64,000 nucleotides of DNA from Mycetocola miduiensis (GTDB lineage: Bacteria; Actinomycetota; Actinomycetes; Actinomycetales; Microbacteriaceae): contig NZ_FOVM01000001.1 of the NCBI RefSeq assembly GCF_900115155.1, forward strand, positions 310,001 to 374,000, written 5' to 3'. The notes below the pieces were generated by a model that was not told the DNA's origin, did not search any database, and saw nothing but the letters and a program-made list of their open reading frames with translations. Both the position numbers and the translations under genes were made by a program. Below, piece by piece: positions 25,873 through 33,738 of the stretch. Each line of letters opens with the position of its first letter. The stretch's first letter is position 1.

Positions 25873-27431
25873 CAGCTCAGTCCGCCGTCGATGGAACGGC
25901 CGTAGGCCTCCGGCGTGTCAGGGACGAGGACGGCGGTGTCGCGGTTGAGGCTCTCGCCGCGGAAGAACGGCTTCGACCCGGGGAACATCCACCAGATGGT
26001 CATCAGGACGACCCCGAGGGCGAGCGCACCGACCCCGACGACGAAGGTGCCGCCGATTCCGAGGAGCACGGTGTAGCCATAGTCGACGTCGTACATGTCG
26101 ATGCAGGACTGGATGAACGCGTACCCGAGCATGACCGCGCCGAGCAGCGGGAAGAAGCCTTTGAAGAAGAAGTCCCTAGCCGAAGTGAACAGGTCCTTGC
26201 GGAAGTACCAGACGCAGGCGAAACCGGTGATGCCGTAGTAGAAGGCGATCGCCAGGCCGAGCGAGAGAATCGAGTCGGCGAGGATGTTCTCGGAAATGAT
26301 CGTCATTCCGACGTAGTAGACGATCGCGACGATGCCCATCACCAAGGTCGAGAACGAGGGTGTGTGGTAGCGGGGGTGCACCGTCGCGAACCGCCGCGGA
26401 AGCGCCTTGTACGCGGCCATCGCGAGGGTTCCGCGCGCGGTGGGAAGGATGGTGGTCTGGGTTGACGACACGGCAGAGACGAGCACCGCGACGACGAGAA
26501 CCCATGCCCATGGCCCGAGGATCACATCCTTCAGGGCAAGGAACACGTCGTCGGCGTTGCCTTCGTTTCCGAGGCCGGTGCCCTCCTCACCGAGCCCGGC
26601 GTACGACATGGCGGCGACGGCGACGCTCACGTATGTGACGAGGAGGGTGACGGTGGTCACCAGCGCGGCGCGGCCCGGAATGCGCTTGGGATCCTTCGTC
26701 TCCTCGTTGAGCGCCAGGCAGGTGTCCCAACCCCAGTAGATGAAGAGGGCGAGCAGCACCGCCTCGATGAAGCCGGAGTAGTCGGCGAACGCGAACGGGT
26801 TGAACCAGTCGAGCGAGACCGGCGTGGCGTTCGGGGCTGTGCCGTTGGCCACGTGGACGAAGGCGACGATGACGAAGAGGGCGAGGGCCAGGTACTGAAT
26901 GGCGAGGAGGATGTTCTGCATCCGCTCGCCGAATTCGACGCCGCGGTAGCTCACCCAGGTCATCAGGGCGATGAAGACAACCCCGGTCGCGGTGACGAGG
27001 ACGTCGTTCTCGGCGAGTGATCCGTCGCCGATGAGCAACCAGAGGTACTGCCCTCCGATTTGGGCCAGGTTCGCCAGCACGACCATGCCGGCAACGGCAA
27101 CACCCCAGCCGCCCATCCAGCCGACCACGGGGCCGAACGCTTTGGTTCCCCACGTGAAGGTGGTGCCGCAGTCGGGCACGGCGCGGTTGAGTTCCCGGTA
27201 CGCGAACGCGATGAAGAGCATCGGGATGAAGGCCACGATGAACGCGATCGGTGCTTGCGCGCCGACGGCGAGGACAACGAACCCGAGGGTTGCGACGAGC
27301 GAGTAGACCGGCGCGGTCGAGGCCAGCCCGATCACCACCGAGCCCCACAGGCCGAGCGTGCCGGCCGCGAGGCCCTTGCCTTCGCCGCCGGGGGTGGCCG
27401 GACGCGTAGCATCCGTCGACTGCCTTGTCAT
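25872..27431 (-). CDS. APC-family permease, paralogue of the putrescine-cluster carrier
   Basis: 519 residues and about twelve hydrophobic helices. Helix 1 contains GSVVIGLASTAPVYS, and PDCGTTFTWGTKAFGP, HVANGTAPNATPVSLDWFNP and SGFIEAVLLALFIYWGWDTC align closely with the permease ending at 11495, including the FFRGESL motif of the C-terminal tail. No ribosome site is evident before the ATG. It heads the minus-strand run permease, saccharopine-dehydrogenase-like, polyprenyl synthase, FprA. Substrate: amine or amino acid by kinship and coupling to the dehydrogenase. Confidence 0.85.
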   Translation of the reverse strand: MTRQSTDATRPATPGGEGKGLAAGTLGLWGSVVIGLASTAPVYSLVATLGFVVLAVGAQAPIAFIVAFIPMLFIAFAYRELNRAVPDCGTTFTWGTKAFGPVVGWMGGWGVAVAGMVVLANLAQIGGQYLWLLIGDGSLAENDVLVTATGVVFIALMTWVSYRGVEFGERMQNILLAIQYLALALFVIVAFVHVANGTAPNATPVSLDWFNPFAFADYSGFIEAVLLALFIYWGWDTCLALNEETKDPKRIPGRAALVTTVTLLVTYVSVAVAAMSYAGLGEEGTGLGNEGNADDVFLALKDVILGPWAWVLVVAVLVSAVSSTQTTILPTARGTLAMAAYKALPRRFATVHPRYHTPSFSTLVMGIVAIVYYVGMTIISENILADSILSLGLAIAFYYGITGFACVWYFRKDLFTSARDFFFKGFFPLLGAVMLGYAFIQSCIDMYDVDYGYTVLLGIGGTFVVGVGALALGVVLMTIWWMFPGSKPFFRGESLNRDTAVLVPDTPEAYGRSIDGGLS

Positions 27432-27496
27432 GAGCGAAAGTTACTGCCGCGCCGTTTCGGATGTCAATGCCCTTGAATCGAGGGGTTTCGCCGTCA

Positions 27497-27525
27497 TTGA
27501 CGGATACCGCCAACCAGCGGATTAT
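27497..27525 (+). promoter_or_regulatory. Promoter of the VOC/YdeI genes
   Basis: TTGACG (27497-27502), 17-bp spacer, GATTAT (27520-27525). It points to the VOC gene starting at 27563. Confidence 0.45.
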
Positions 27526-27562
27526 GGAACCCCTTGGGGGAGGGCGCGGACAGGAAGCGGGA

Positions 27563-28000
27563 ATGCACATGATGCTGAGAGGGCTGGCTACCGTCAGTTT
27601 CTTCGCGGACGACATCGATGCGGCACGGGAGTGGTATTCGAAGCTGCTCGGCATTCAGCCGTACTTCGTGCGGCCCGAGTCGGGCCCGGCGGCCTACATC
27701 GAATACCGGATCGGCGACTACGAGCATGAGCTGGGCATCATCGACCGGCGCTTCTCCCCGCATCCTTCGGCAACCGAACCGGGCGGCGCTGTGGTGTTCT
27801 GGCACGTGTCCGACGTCGAAGACACCGTGGCGAAACTTCTCGCGCTCGGGGCGACGGAGCACGAAGCGATCACTCCCCGGGATGCTGGATTCGTGACGGC
27901 ATCGGTCGTCGATCCCTTCGGGAACATCCTCGGCGTCATGCATAATCCGCACTACCAGGAGATCCTCGAACTCCGCAGCGGTTCCATGCTGGGTGAGTGA
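27563..28000 (+). CDS. VOC (glyoxalase/bleomycin resistance) family protein
   Basis: 145 residues, the size of a two-module beta-alpha-beta-beta-beta protein. It opens RGLATVSFFADDIDAAREWYSKLLG and ends DPFGNILGVMHNPHY, the usual VOC landmarks. Family members bind a metal or small molecule; no specific ligand set is decided. Start: AGGAAG lies about eight bases before the ATG at 27563; ATGs 6 and 9 bases later are possible. Its stop overlaps the next ATG (TGATG), so it is coupled to the YdeI-family gene. Confidence 0.82.
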   Translation: MHMMLRGLATVSFFADDIDAAREWYSKLLGIQPYFVRPESGPAAYIEYRIGDYEHELGIIDRRFSPHPSATEPGGAVVFWHVSDVEDTVAKLLALGATEHEAITPRDAGFVTASVVDPFGNILGVMHNPHYQEILELRSGSMLGE

Positions 28001-28578
28001 TGGCGGCGCTCGAGCAGCAAATTCTCCGTTTCGACGGGCCTGACGCTTTCCGGGAATGGATAGAGGAGAACCAGAATTCGTCGCCAGGGATCTGGCTCGT
28101 GATGGCGAAGAAGGGCTCAGGACAGACCACCGTGACCTATGCGGAAGCGCTCGACGTGGCGCTCGCCTACGGCTGGATCGACGGGCAGGCCCGTCGGGTC
28201 GACGAGGCCACCTACGTGCAGCGGTTCACGCCGCGTCGGGCCCGGAGCCCGTGGTCGTTGCGGAATGTGCGCACCGCCGAGGAGATGATCGCCGACGGGC
28301 GGATGAATCCGCGCGGGCTGGCGGAGGTGGAGAGGGCCCGTGCCGACGGCCGATGGGAACGCGCCTATTCCGGTCCGAAGACTGCAGAACCCCACCCGGA
28401 TTTCCTTGCTGCGCTCTCCGCCAACCCGGCGGCCCACTCGTTCTTCGAGACGCTGAACAGCCAGAACCGGTACGCGATCTACTATCGGATCCAGGATGCC
28501 AAACGGCCGGAGACGCGGGCCCGGCGGATCGAGACGTTCGTCGACCGCCTGGCGCGGGGCGAGAAGTTCTACGAGTGA
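28000..28578 (+). CDS. YdeI/OmpD-associated family protein
   Basis: 192 residues. Landmarks: FREWIEENQNSSPGIWLVMAKKGSG, ALAYGWIDGQARRVDEATYVQRFTPRRA and RNVRTAEEMIADGRM, which mark this conserved family (also called bacteriocin-protection YdeI/OmpD-associated). Its biochemical role is unsettled. The ATG at 28000 overlaps the VOC stop by one base. Downstream, a GTG overlaps its own stop by four bases and opens the methyltransferase remnant, so the three were once an operon. Confidence 0.82.
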   Translation: MAALEQQILRFDGPDAFREWIEENQNSSPGIWLVMAKKGSGQTTVTYAEALDVALAYGWIDGQARRVDEATYVQRFTPRRARSPWSLRNVRTAEEMIADGRMNPRGLAEVERARADGRWERAYSGPKTAEPHPDFLAALSANPAAHSFFETLNSQNRYAIYYRIQDAKRPETRARRIETFVDRLARGEKFYE

Positions 28579-28884
28579 GCGGAGCGGAACAGCGCAGCGA
28601 GATACCAGAATCGGTCGTCGGCCGGGCAGGATCGAGCCCGTCGGGAACGCTTTTCGGTATCTCGCGCGACGAACTCGTCGTCCGGCTGCTGGCCGGAGGA
28701 TGCGTCTTCGCCGACGAGGAGGTGGCGCTGCTCGGCGAGACCGCGGCATCCCGTGTAGAACTCGACGCCTTCGTCACCCGGCGCCTCGCCGGTGATCCGC
28801 TCGAGTACATCGTCGGGCCTCGCGCCGGTCGTCGAGCATTCCACCGATGTCGACGCGAGTGTTGTGACGGGGACGCGTCGCTGA
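28575..28884 (+). pseudogene. Remnant of a PrmC-like protein glutamine methyltransferase
   Basis: The GTG at 28575 overlaps the previous stop (GTGA). About 80 codons read like the N-terminal domain of the actinobacterial PrmC-related methyltransferases: SRDELVVRLLAGGCVFADEE, AASRVELDAFVTRRLAGDPL, EYIVG. At about 28815-28825 the family similarity stops in this frame, and a second frame reads GLAPVVEHSTDVDASVVTGT to a TGA at 28882-28884, which looks like the C-terminal strand of the same family. The SAM-binding and NPPY region between is missing. I read this as an internal deletion that also shifted the frame. The C-terminal match is from memory of the family and is less sure than the N-terminal one. 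Confidence 0.6.
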
Positions 28885-28930
28885 TCGCGGGATGCCTTCG
28901 CAACGGCCTCCTCACACGCTCCGGAGGCGG

Positions 28931-28972
28931 TCACCCGGTGCGCCGAGTGCGTCCGTCCGGCGTGAGTGAAGC
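28931..28972. repeat. Intergenic repeat, family R3 copy 2 (shortened)
   Basis: Contains TCACCCGGTGCG and GTCCGTCCGGCGTGA. It looks like copy 1 (8277) with the centre missing. It lies between the methyltransferase remnant and the 3' end of the pentapeptide gene. Confidence 0.4.
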
Positions 28973-28987
28973 CACCACGGCAACTGT

Positions 28988-29831
28988 TCAGCGCCTCCAG
29001 TGCGTCGGCCGGGTCACCGACGCCGGCAGCACCGTTGCGTCGTCGCCCCGTGCAGCGTTGACCTGGAACTGGGTGAGGAAGAGCGCGTCTTCAAGGTTGG
29101 CACCGCCGAGCTCCGCATCGCGGAAGTCGGCGCCGAGGACGTCGGCGTTCGAGAGATCGGTCGAACGGAGATCGGCGGCGATCAGCCAGGTGCCTCGAAG
29201 GTTGGCCCCGCGGAGGTCCTGCCCCGCCAGTTGTGCGCCCATGAAATCGGAGCCTGGCTGGACCTGCCGGACTTCGGGTGACGTCCTGGTTGCCGCCCGG
29301 ACGAGCTCACTGGCCTGGCGAAGCAGCGCAGACACGGCGTCCCGGTGCGCATCGAGGTCGAGTGAACGGATGTCGTCGGCGGGTGCGGCAGCGAGCGCCT
29401 CGGTCCCCCGGTAGGCACGGTCGAGGTCGCCCTTGATGGGCGCCGTCTCGGGCCGGTTGGAAGCATCCGCGAGGTACCACAGCATCTCCTGAAGTTGACG
29501 GACGAGGGGGAACACCGCGAATATCGACTGCCGGATGTCGGGGTCGTCGCGCCAGCTGACACCACCGAATGTGTGCTGGGTCACCTTCTGCCCGGCGCCG
29601 AAGCAATCGAAAACCGTGCAGCCCTTGAACCCGCGCTCGCGCAGCTCGGGGTGGATGACGCAGCGGTAGTCATCGTCGAGGTTGACGCACGGCTCGCCGG
29701 CATCTTTGGTGAAGGCGAAGTCGGCAGACCGCTCAAAGGCAAGTGCGACGCAGCAGAGCCCGACGCAGCGGGAGCAGTCCGCGCGCAGGTCCCCCCCTGC
29801 TGTCGACCGGGGTCAACGGAATGAGATCCAT
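28988..29831 (-). pseudogene. Cys-rich pentapeptide-repeat protein, frameshifted at a G7 run
   Basis: A strong ribosome site (AAGGAGG, seven bases before) and ATG at 29831 open a frame that reads 12 codons and then, at seven G (29791-29797), runs out of frame and stops. Removing one G gives an uninterrupted protein of about 280 residues: an N-terminal domain with DCSRCVGLCC, EPCVNL, YRCVIH and KGCTVFDCFGAG, then a helical segment, then a pentapeptide-repeat domain (GAQLAGQDLRGANLRG, ADLRSTDLSNADVLGADFRD). The Cys pattern resembles zinc/iron-chelating YkgJ-type proteins. As it stands the gene is off, unless slippage or a sequencing error is involved; the intact downstream part could start only at the GTG at 29584. 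It follows the SDR gene by 22 bp. Confidence 0.75.
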
Positions 29832-29853
29832 CGCGCGCCTCCTTGCCCTGCTT

Positions 29854-30672
29854 TCAGTCTGCGGCACCGTCGCGTTGCTGGTCACCCGGCCCGCCGCCGA
29901 GTGGCGAGGATGCGTGCAGCAGCCCACCATCGACCGGCAGGACGTGTCCGGTGATCCACGCGGCGTCGGAGGATGCCAGGAAGGCGACGGCTGCTGCGAT
30001 GTCCGCCGGCTCTCCGACCCGGCCGAGGGGATAGAACGGTCGGAGCCGGTCGGCCCCTCCGGGTTGCGGGTCCCACACCCGGGTACGGGTGGTCGCCGGC
30101 TCGACGGTGTTCACCCGGATCCCGTCAGGTGCAAGAGACGCGGCGAGGTTTCTCATCAGTGCCGAGAGGCCTGCTTTCGCCGTGGAATAGGGTTCACTGC
30201 CGAAGGCGATCTGTGCGTTGACGGACCCGACGGTGACGATGGCTGGATCATGCGTACTCGCCTTCAGGTGAGCCACGGCCGCGCGACAGCACCGCATGGC
30301 CCCGAGAAGATTGAGGTTCAGCATCTCTTCCCAGGTCGTATCGTCCGTGTCCTCGAAGCTCGGATGCCCGACATCGCCACCGGCGACGTTGACCAGGACG
30401 TCCAGGCGTCCGAAATGCAAGACGGATTCGGATACCGCGTTGTTGACGGATTCTGTGCTGGTCACGTCAAGCTGAAGCGGCAGGTGTGTCTCCGGCCGCG
30501 GGAGTTCGCCGGCCACGCTCCGCGCGGCATCCCCGTCGAGGTCGGCGACGACGACACGGGCTCCTTCTTGTGCCAGCCGGATTGCGCACGCCCGGCCGAT
30601 CCCGTTGCCCGCCCCTGTGACCAGGACGACTCGGTCCTCCATGCGGGATGACACAAACTCCAGCGTCTTCAT
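29854..30672 (-). CDS. Short-chain dehydrogenase/reductase
   Basis: 272 residues. Cofactor motif VTGAGNGIG (TGxxxGxG), then VADLDGDAARSV, NVAGG for the NAG motif, and the catalytic Ser/YSTAK pair (Tyr-Ser-Thr-Ala-Lys) near residue 165. It ends with the ITGHVLPVDGGLL signature of classical SDRs. The Asp in VADLDG after beta-2 suggests NAD preference. Substrate unknown. The ATG at 30672 has no clear ribosome site; the ATG at 30642 (MEDRVVLVTG) is an equally good start. The frameshifted pentapeptide gene follows 22 bp downstream on the same strand. Confidence 0.85.
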   Translation of the reverse strand: MKTLEFVSSRMEDRVVLVTGAGNGIGRACAIRLAQEGARVVVADLDGDAARSVAGELPRPETHLPLQLDVTSTESVNNAVSESVLHFGRLDVLVNVAGGDVGHPSFEDTDDTTWEEMLNLNLLGAMRCCRAAVAHLKASTHDPAIVTVGSVNAQIAFGSEPYSTAKAGLSALMRNLAASLAPDGIRVNTVEPATTRTRVWDPQPGGADRLRPFYPLGRVGEPADIAAAVAFLASSDAAWITGHVLPVDGGLLHASSPLGGGPGDQQRDGAAD

Positions 30673-30740
30673 CGCGCCATCGTCTCACGCCCAGGGTAGT
30701 TCCGGGGCGGGAATCCAAGAGGGGGACCGGAGGGCCCGGC

Positions 30741-31448
30741 TCACACGCGCGGCTTGGTTCCGCGGTGCAGGGCGACGATTCCGCCGGTGAGGTTCTTGTA
30801 CTTGACCTCGGTCCACCCGGCGCCCCGCATCCATGAGGCGAGTTCGGCCTGCGCCGGCCACGCCTGAATGGAGTCGTTGAGGTAGTCGTAGGCGTCGGGG
30901 TTCGAGCTCGAGAACTTCACGAGCAGCGGCGTGATCCGCTGCAGGTAGAAGTCGTAGAGCCCTTTCATCACTCGGTTAGGCGGCGTGGAGAACTCGCAGA
31001 TCACAACCTGTCCGCCGGGCTTCGTTACGCGGAACATCTCGGCGATCGCCTTCTTCGGCTCGACGACATTGCGCAGCCCGAACGAGATGGTTGTCGCATC
31101 GAACTCGTTGTCGGAGAACGGAAGATTCGTGGCATCCGCTTCGACGAATTGCATGTTGCGGACGCGGCCGTACTTCTTGCGACCCACCTCAATCATGCCC
31201 GGGGAGAAGTCCGCGGCGATGACCGTCGCGCCCGACTTCGCGAGAAACGCGCTCGACGTTCCCGTGCCTGCGGCGATGTCGAGGATCCGGTCACCGGGGT
31301 GCGGGTCGATAGCCCGGGTGGTCGCCACGCGCCAGAGCACGTCGTTACCGACGCTCATGACGGTGTTCGTGCGGTCGTAATGCGTCGAGACCTGATCGAA
31401 CATGGCGGAAACCTGCGACGGCTGCTTGGAGAGATCTGCCTTGTTCAT
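30741..31448 (-). CDS. menG: Demethylmenaquinone methyltransferase
   Basis: 235 residues, typical UbiE/MenG length. FDQVSTHYDRTNTVMSVG at the N-terminus, SAM motif ILDIAAGTGTSS, post-I acidic residue in AADFSPGMI, then FGLRNVVEPKKAIAEM and RVTKPGGQVVICEFS. It methylates demethylmenaquinone with SAM to give menaquinone, the last step of the pathway, at the inner face of the membrane. The ATG has TAGACT six bases upstream and no ribosome site. It is divergent from menF, with both -10 elements in a 66-bp gap. Confidence 0.94.
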   Translation of the reverse strand: MNKADLSKQPSQVSAMFDQVSTHYDRTNTVMSVGNDVLWRVATTRAIDPHPGDRILDIAAGTGTSSAFLAKSGATVIAADFSPGMIEVGRKKYGRVRNMQFVEADATNLPFSDNEFDATTISFGLRNVVEPKKAIAEMFRVTKPGGQVVICEFSTPPNRVMKGLYDFYLQRITPLLVKFSSSNPDAYDYLNDSIQAWPAQAELASWMRGAGWTEVKYKNLTGGIVALHRGTKPRV

Positions 31449-31454
31449 GCCCCC

Positions 31455-31460
31455 AGTCTA
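31455..31460 (-). promoter_or_regulatory. -10 element of menG, leaderless
   Basis: TAGACT on the minus strand, 6-nt gap to the ATG at 31448. Confidence 0.65.
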
Positions 31461-31502
31461 CGTCCGGGCCTCCCCGCACGGCCGAACCGCAAGAACCGGG
31501 CG

Positions 31503-31508
31503 TACGCT
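31503..31508 (+). promoter_or_regulatory. -10 element of menF, leaderless
   Basis: TACGCT, 6-nt gap to the GTG at 31515. Confidence 0.65.
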
Positions 31509-31514
31509 GGACAG

Positions 31515-32774
31515 GTGACTTCACCCGGCACACTTCCGTCCACGCAGCACCTCGTCGTTGAAACCCAACAGGTTGACGACGTCCGCTCGCTCATCGCCCT
31601 CGTCGACCCGCAGCGGCCGTTGCTGTGGCTCCGCAAAGGGCGCGGCCTGGCGGGTGTCGGTGAGGCTCTCCGACTGGAATTCTCCGGCCCGACGCGCATG
31701 CAGGATGCCGCTGCCGCCTGGCGCGAGATCGCCGCCGCCGCGACGGTCAGCGACCCGTTACGAATGGCGGGCACCGGCCTCGTCGCGTTCGGCACGTTCG
31801 CGTTCGCCGACCACTCGGCGCAGTCCAGTGTGCTGATCGTGCCACAGTTGCTCATCGGCCGGCGTGACGGGGTGACCTGGGTCACGCGCATCCGTGCCGA
31901 CGACACCCACGAAGCGGATGTCCCGGCGAATCCGCGATCGACGGCGTTCGGCCCCGAGTATCGAATTCCGCTCACCGCAGGCGCCGAGTCAGCCGACGGA
32001 TTCCTGGAGCATGTGACGCAGGCCGTGGAACGCATCCTCGACGGCGAGTTGAGCAAGGTGGTCCTGTCGCGCGACCTCACCGGACGCATACCTGCGGATG
32101 CCGACCTTCGCCGGGTCGTCTCCGACCTCGCGCTCGGCTACCCCGACTGCTGGACGTTCGCGGTCGATGGCCTCGTCGGCTCCAGCCCTGAGACGCTCGT
32201 CGGGGTGCAGGACGGGTCGGTCACCGCTCGCGTGCTCGCCGGCACCGCCTCACGTGGTGCGGACGCTGAAGCGGACCAGCGGGCCGCCGTGAACCTCGTC
32301 ACGAGCGCCAAAGACCAGGACGAGCACCAGTTCGCCGTGCAAAGTGTTCTCGCATCGCTCCGGCCGCACACGTCTCACGTCCTCACGAGCGAGATGCCGT
32401 TCACGCTCAAGCTGCCGAACCTGTGGCACCTGGCCACCGACATCGAGGGTACCCTCACCGACGACGCAACCTCGCTCGACCTGATCGACGCGCTTCACCC
32501 CACCGCCGCCGTTGCCGGGTCGCCGACCCCCGCCGCCGTGGCGCTGATCGACCAACTCGAACCCTTCGACCGCGGTCGTTACGCGGGCCCGATTGGCTGG
32601 GTCGGTGCGGACGGCGGCGGGGAATGGGCGATCGCGCTCCGCTGCGCACAGGTGGAGCCGGGCGGAGACGTCACCGCATACGCCGGCTGCGGCATCGTCG
32701 GCGAATCCGTACCGGAGAAGGAACTCACCGAAACGCGGATGAAGTTCCGGCCGATCGTCGACGCGTTCGGCTGA
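31515..32774 (+). CDS. menF: Isochorismate synthase
   Basis: 419 residues. The chorismate-binding fold is marked by LSKVVLSRDLTG, GSSPETLVGV, VLAGTASRGAD, HQFAVQSVLASLRP, LHPTAAVAGSPT and GPIGWVGADGGGEWAIALRC. It converts chorismate to isochorismate, the first committed step to menaquinone (a siderophore role is possible, but the men context decides). The GTG at 31515 is the start by its -10 element six bases upstream; the longer open frame upstream is antisense to menG. Confidence 0.92.
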   Translation: MTSPGTLPSTQHLVVETQQVDDVRSLIALVDPQRPLLWLRKGRGLAGVGEALRLEFSGPTRMQDAAAAWREIAAAATVSDPLRMAGTGLVAFGTFAFADHSAQSSVLIVPQLLIGRRDGVTWVTRIRADDTHEADVPANPRSTAFGPEYRIPLTAGAESADGFLEHVTQAVERILDGELSKVVLSRDLTGRIPADADLRRVVSDLALGYPDCWTFAVDGLVGSSPETLVGVQDGSVTARVLAGTASRGADAEADQRAAVNLVTSAKDQDEHQFAVQSVLASLRPHTSHVLTSEMPFTLKLPNLWHLATDIEGTLTDDATSLDLIDALHPTAAVAGSPTPAAVALIDQLEPFDRGRYAGPIGWVGADGGGEWAIALRCAQVEPGGDVTAYAGCGIVGESVPEKELTETRMKFRPIVDAFG

Positions 32775-32787
32775 GAGCCCTCCCGCT

Positions 32788-32797
32788 GATCGAGTAG
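32788..32797. repeat. GATCGAGTAG motif after menF
   Basis: Short GATCGAGTAG shared with the larger palindromic element at 47933. It sits between convergent menF and ppk2. Confidence 0.35.
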
Positions 32798-32808
32798 TGA
32801 CGAGTGAC

Positions 32809-33678
32809 TCAGGTCGCGGCGAGCCGCGCCTTCTGCTCTTCGACGTTGAAGTCGGCCGGCGGCCACTGCGGATCGATCTCGGTGAGGGCGTCGAGGAGCA
32901 GGCGTTGCACCGCCACCCGCGCGTACCACTTCTTATTCGCCGGAACGACGTGCCACGGCGCCACCTCGGTCGACGTCCGCTCGAACACGGCCTGGTACGC
33001 CTCCTGGTACGCGGGCCAATACTGACGCTCATCGATGTCCCCCGGATTGAACTTCCAGTGCTTGTCGGGACGATCGAGCCGCTGGAGGAGACGCGCCTTC
33101 TGCTCGTCAGCACTGATGTGCAGCATCACCTTGACGATGCGGATGCCACGGTCGACCAGGTCCCGTTCGAACCGGACGATCGCGCCGAAGCGTCGTTCGA
33201 TCTCCGTCTCATCGGCGAGGCCACGCACGCGGGCGATCAGGACATCCTCGTAGTGCGACCGGTCGAACACGCCGATCATCCCCGGTCCGGGGACGGCACG
33301 TTTGATGCGCCAGAGGAAGTCGTGGGATAGTTCTTCCTTCGTCGGGGCCTTGAACGCGGTCAGCGCGACACCCTGCGGGTCGACCGCGCCCACGACATGC
33401 CGCACGATGCCGCCCTTCCCGGCGGTATCCATGGCCTGCAACACGAGGAGAACCGCATCCGTCGCATCCCCTTTGGACGCGGCGAACAGGCGTTCCTGCA
33501 TATCGCTGAGCACATCGGCGGCGGTTTTCAACTCGCCCATGCCCGCCTTTTTCCTGCCGCTGAAGCCCGGGGTCCCGTTCGGATCGACATCCGCAAGGAC
33601 AAAGCCGGGGCCGGTTCGCAGCAAAGAGGCCGGCTCGGCGGCCCAGCCCGATCGGGGAACGTCTATGTCAGAAGTCAT
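32809..33678 (-). CDS. ppk2: Polyphosphate kinase 2 family protein
   Basis: 289 residues. Walker A region LVLQAMDTAGKGGIVRHV, the lid segment RIKRAVPGPGMIGVFDRSHY with DRSHYEDVLIARV as Walker B, and the ending YARVAVQRLLLDAL. It is a one-domain PPK2 that moves phosphate between polyphosphate and nucleoside mono- or diphosphates; class cannot be fixed by eye. I use the ATG at 33678, because CACACT lies six bases upstream as a -10. It separates menF from menD and converges on menF. Confidence 0.9.
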   Translation of the reverse strand: MTSDIDVPRSGWAAEPASLLRTGPGFVLADVDPNGTPGFSGRKKAGMGELKTAADVLSDMQERLFAASKGDATDAVLLVLQAMDTAGKGGIVRHVVGAVDPQGVALTAFKAPTKEELSHDFLWRIKRAVPGPGMIGVFDRSHYEDVLIARVRGLADETEIERRFGAIVRFERDLVDRGIRIVKVMLHISADEQKARLLQRLDRPDKHWKFNPGDIDERQYWPAYQEAYQAVFERTSTEVAPWHVVPANKKWYARVAVQRLLLDALTEIDPQWPPADFNVEEQKARLAAT

Positions 33679-33684
33679 CTGCAC

Positions 33685-33690
33685 AGTGTG
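33685..33690 (-). promoter_or_regulatory. -10 element of ppk2, leaderless
   Basis: CACACT on the minus strand, 6-nt gap to the ATG at 33678. A weaker match than the others because it lacks the first T. Confidence 0.4.
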
Positions 33691-33738
33691 GCCGCGAAAA
33701 CCGGGCCACTCAATGGCTTGCGGTTGAGGCCACAGCGC

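Noticed and set aside
27531-27540. CCCCTTGGGG palindrome before the VOC gene
   Set aside because: Ten bases only; common by chance in GC-rich DNA and no partner site.
28056-29414. 452-codon plus-strand frame
   Set aside because: Crosses the YdeI gene out of frame, the methyltransferase remnant and the antisense of the pentapeptide gene. Only 28575-28820 has a family signal.
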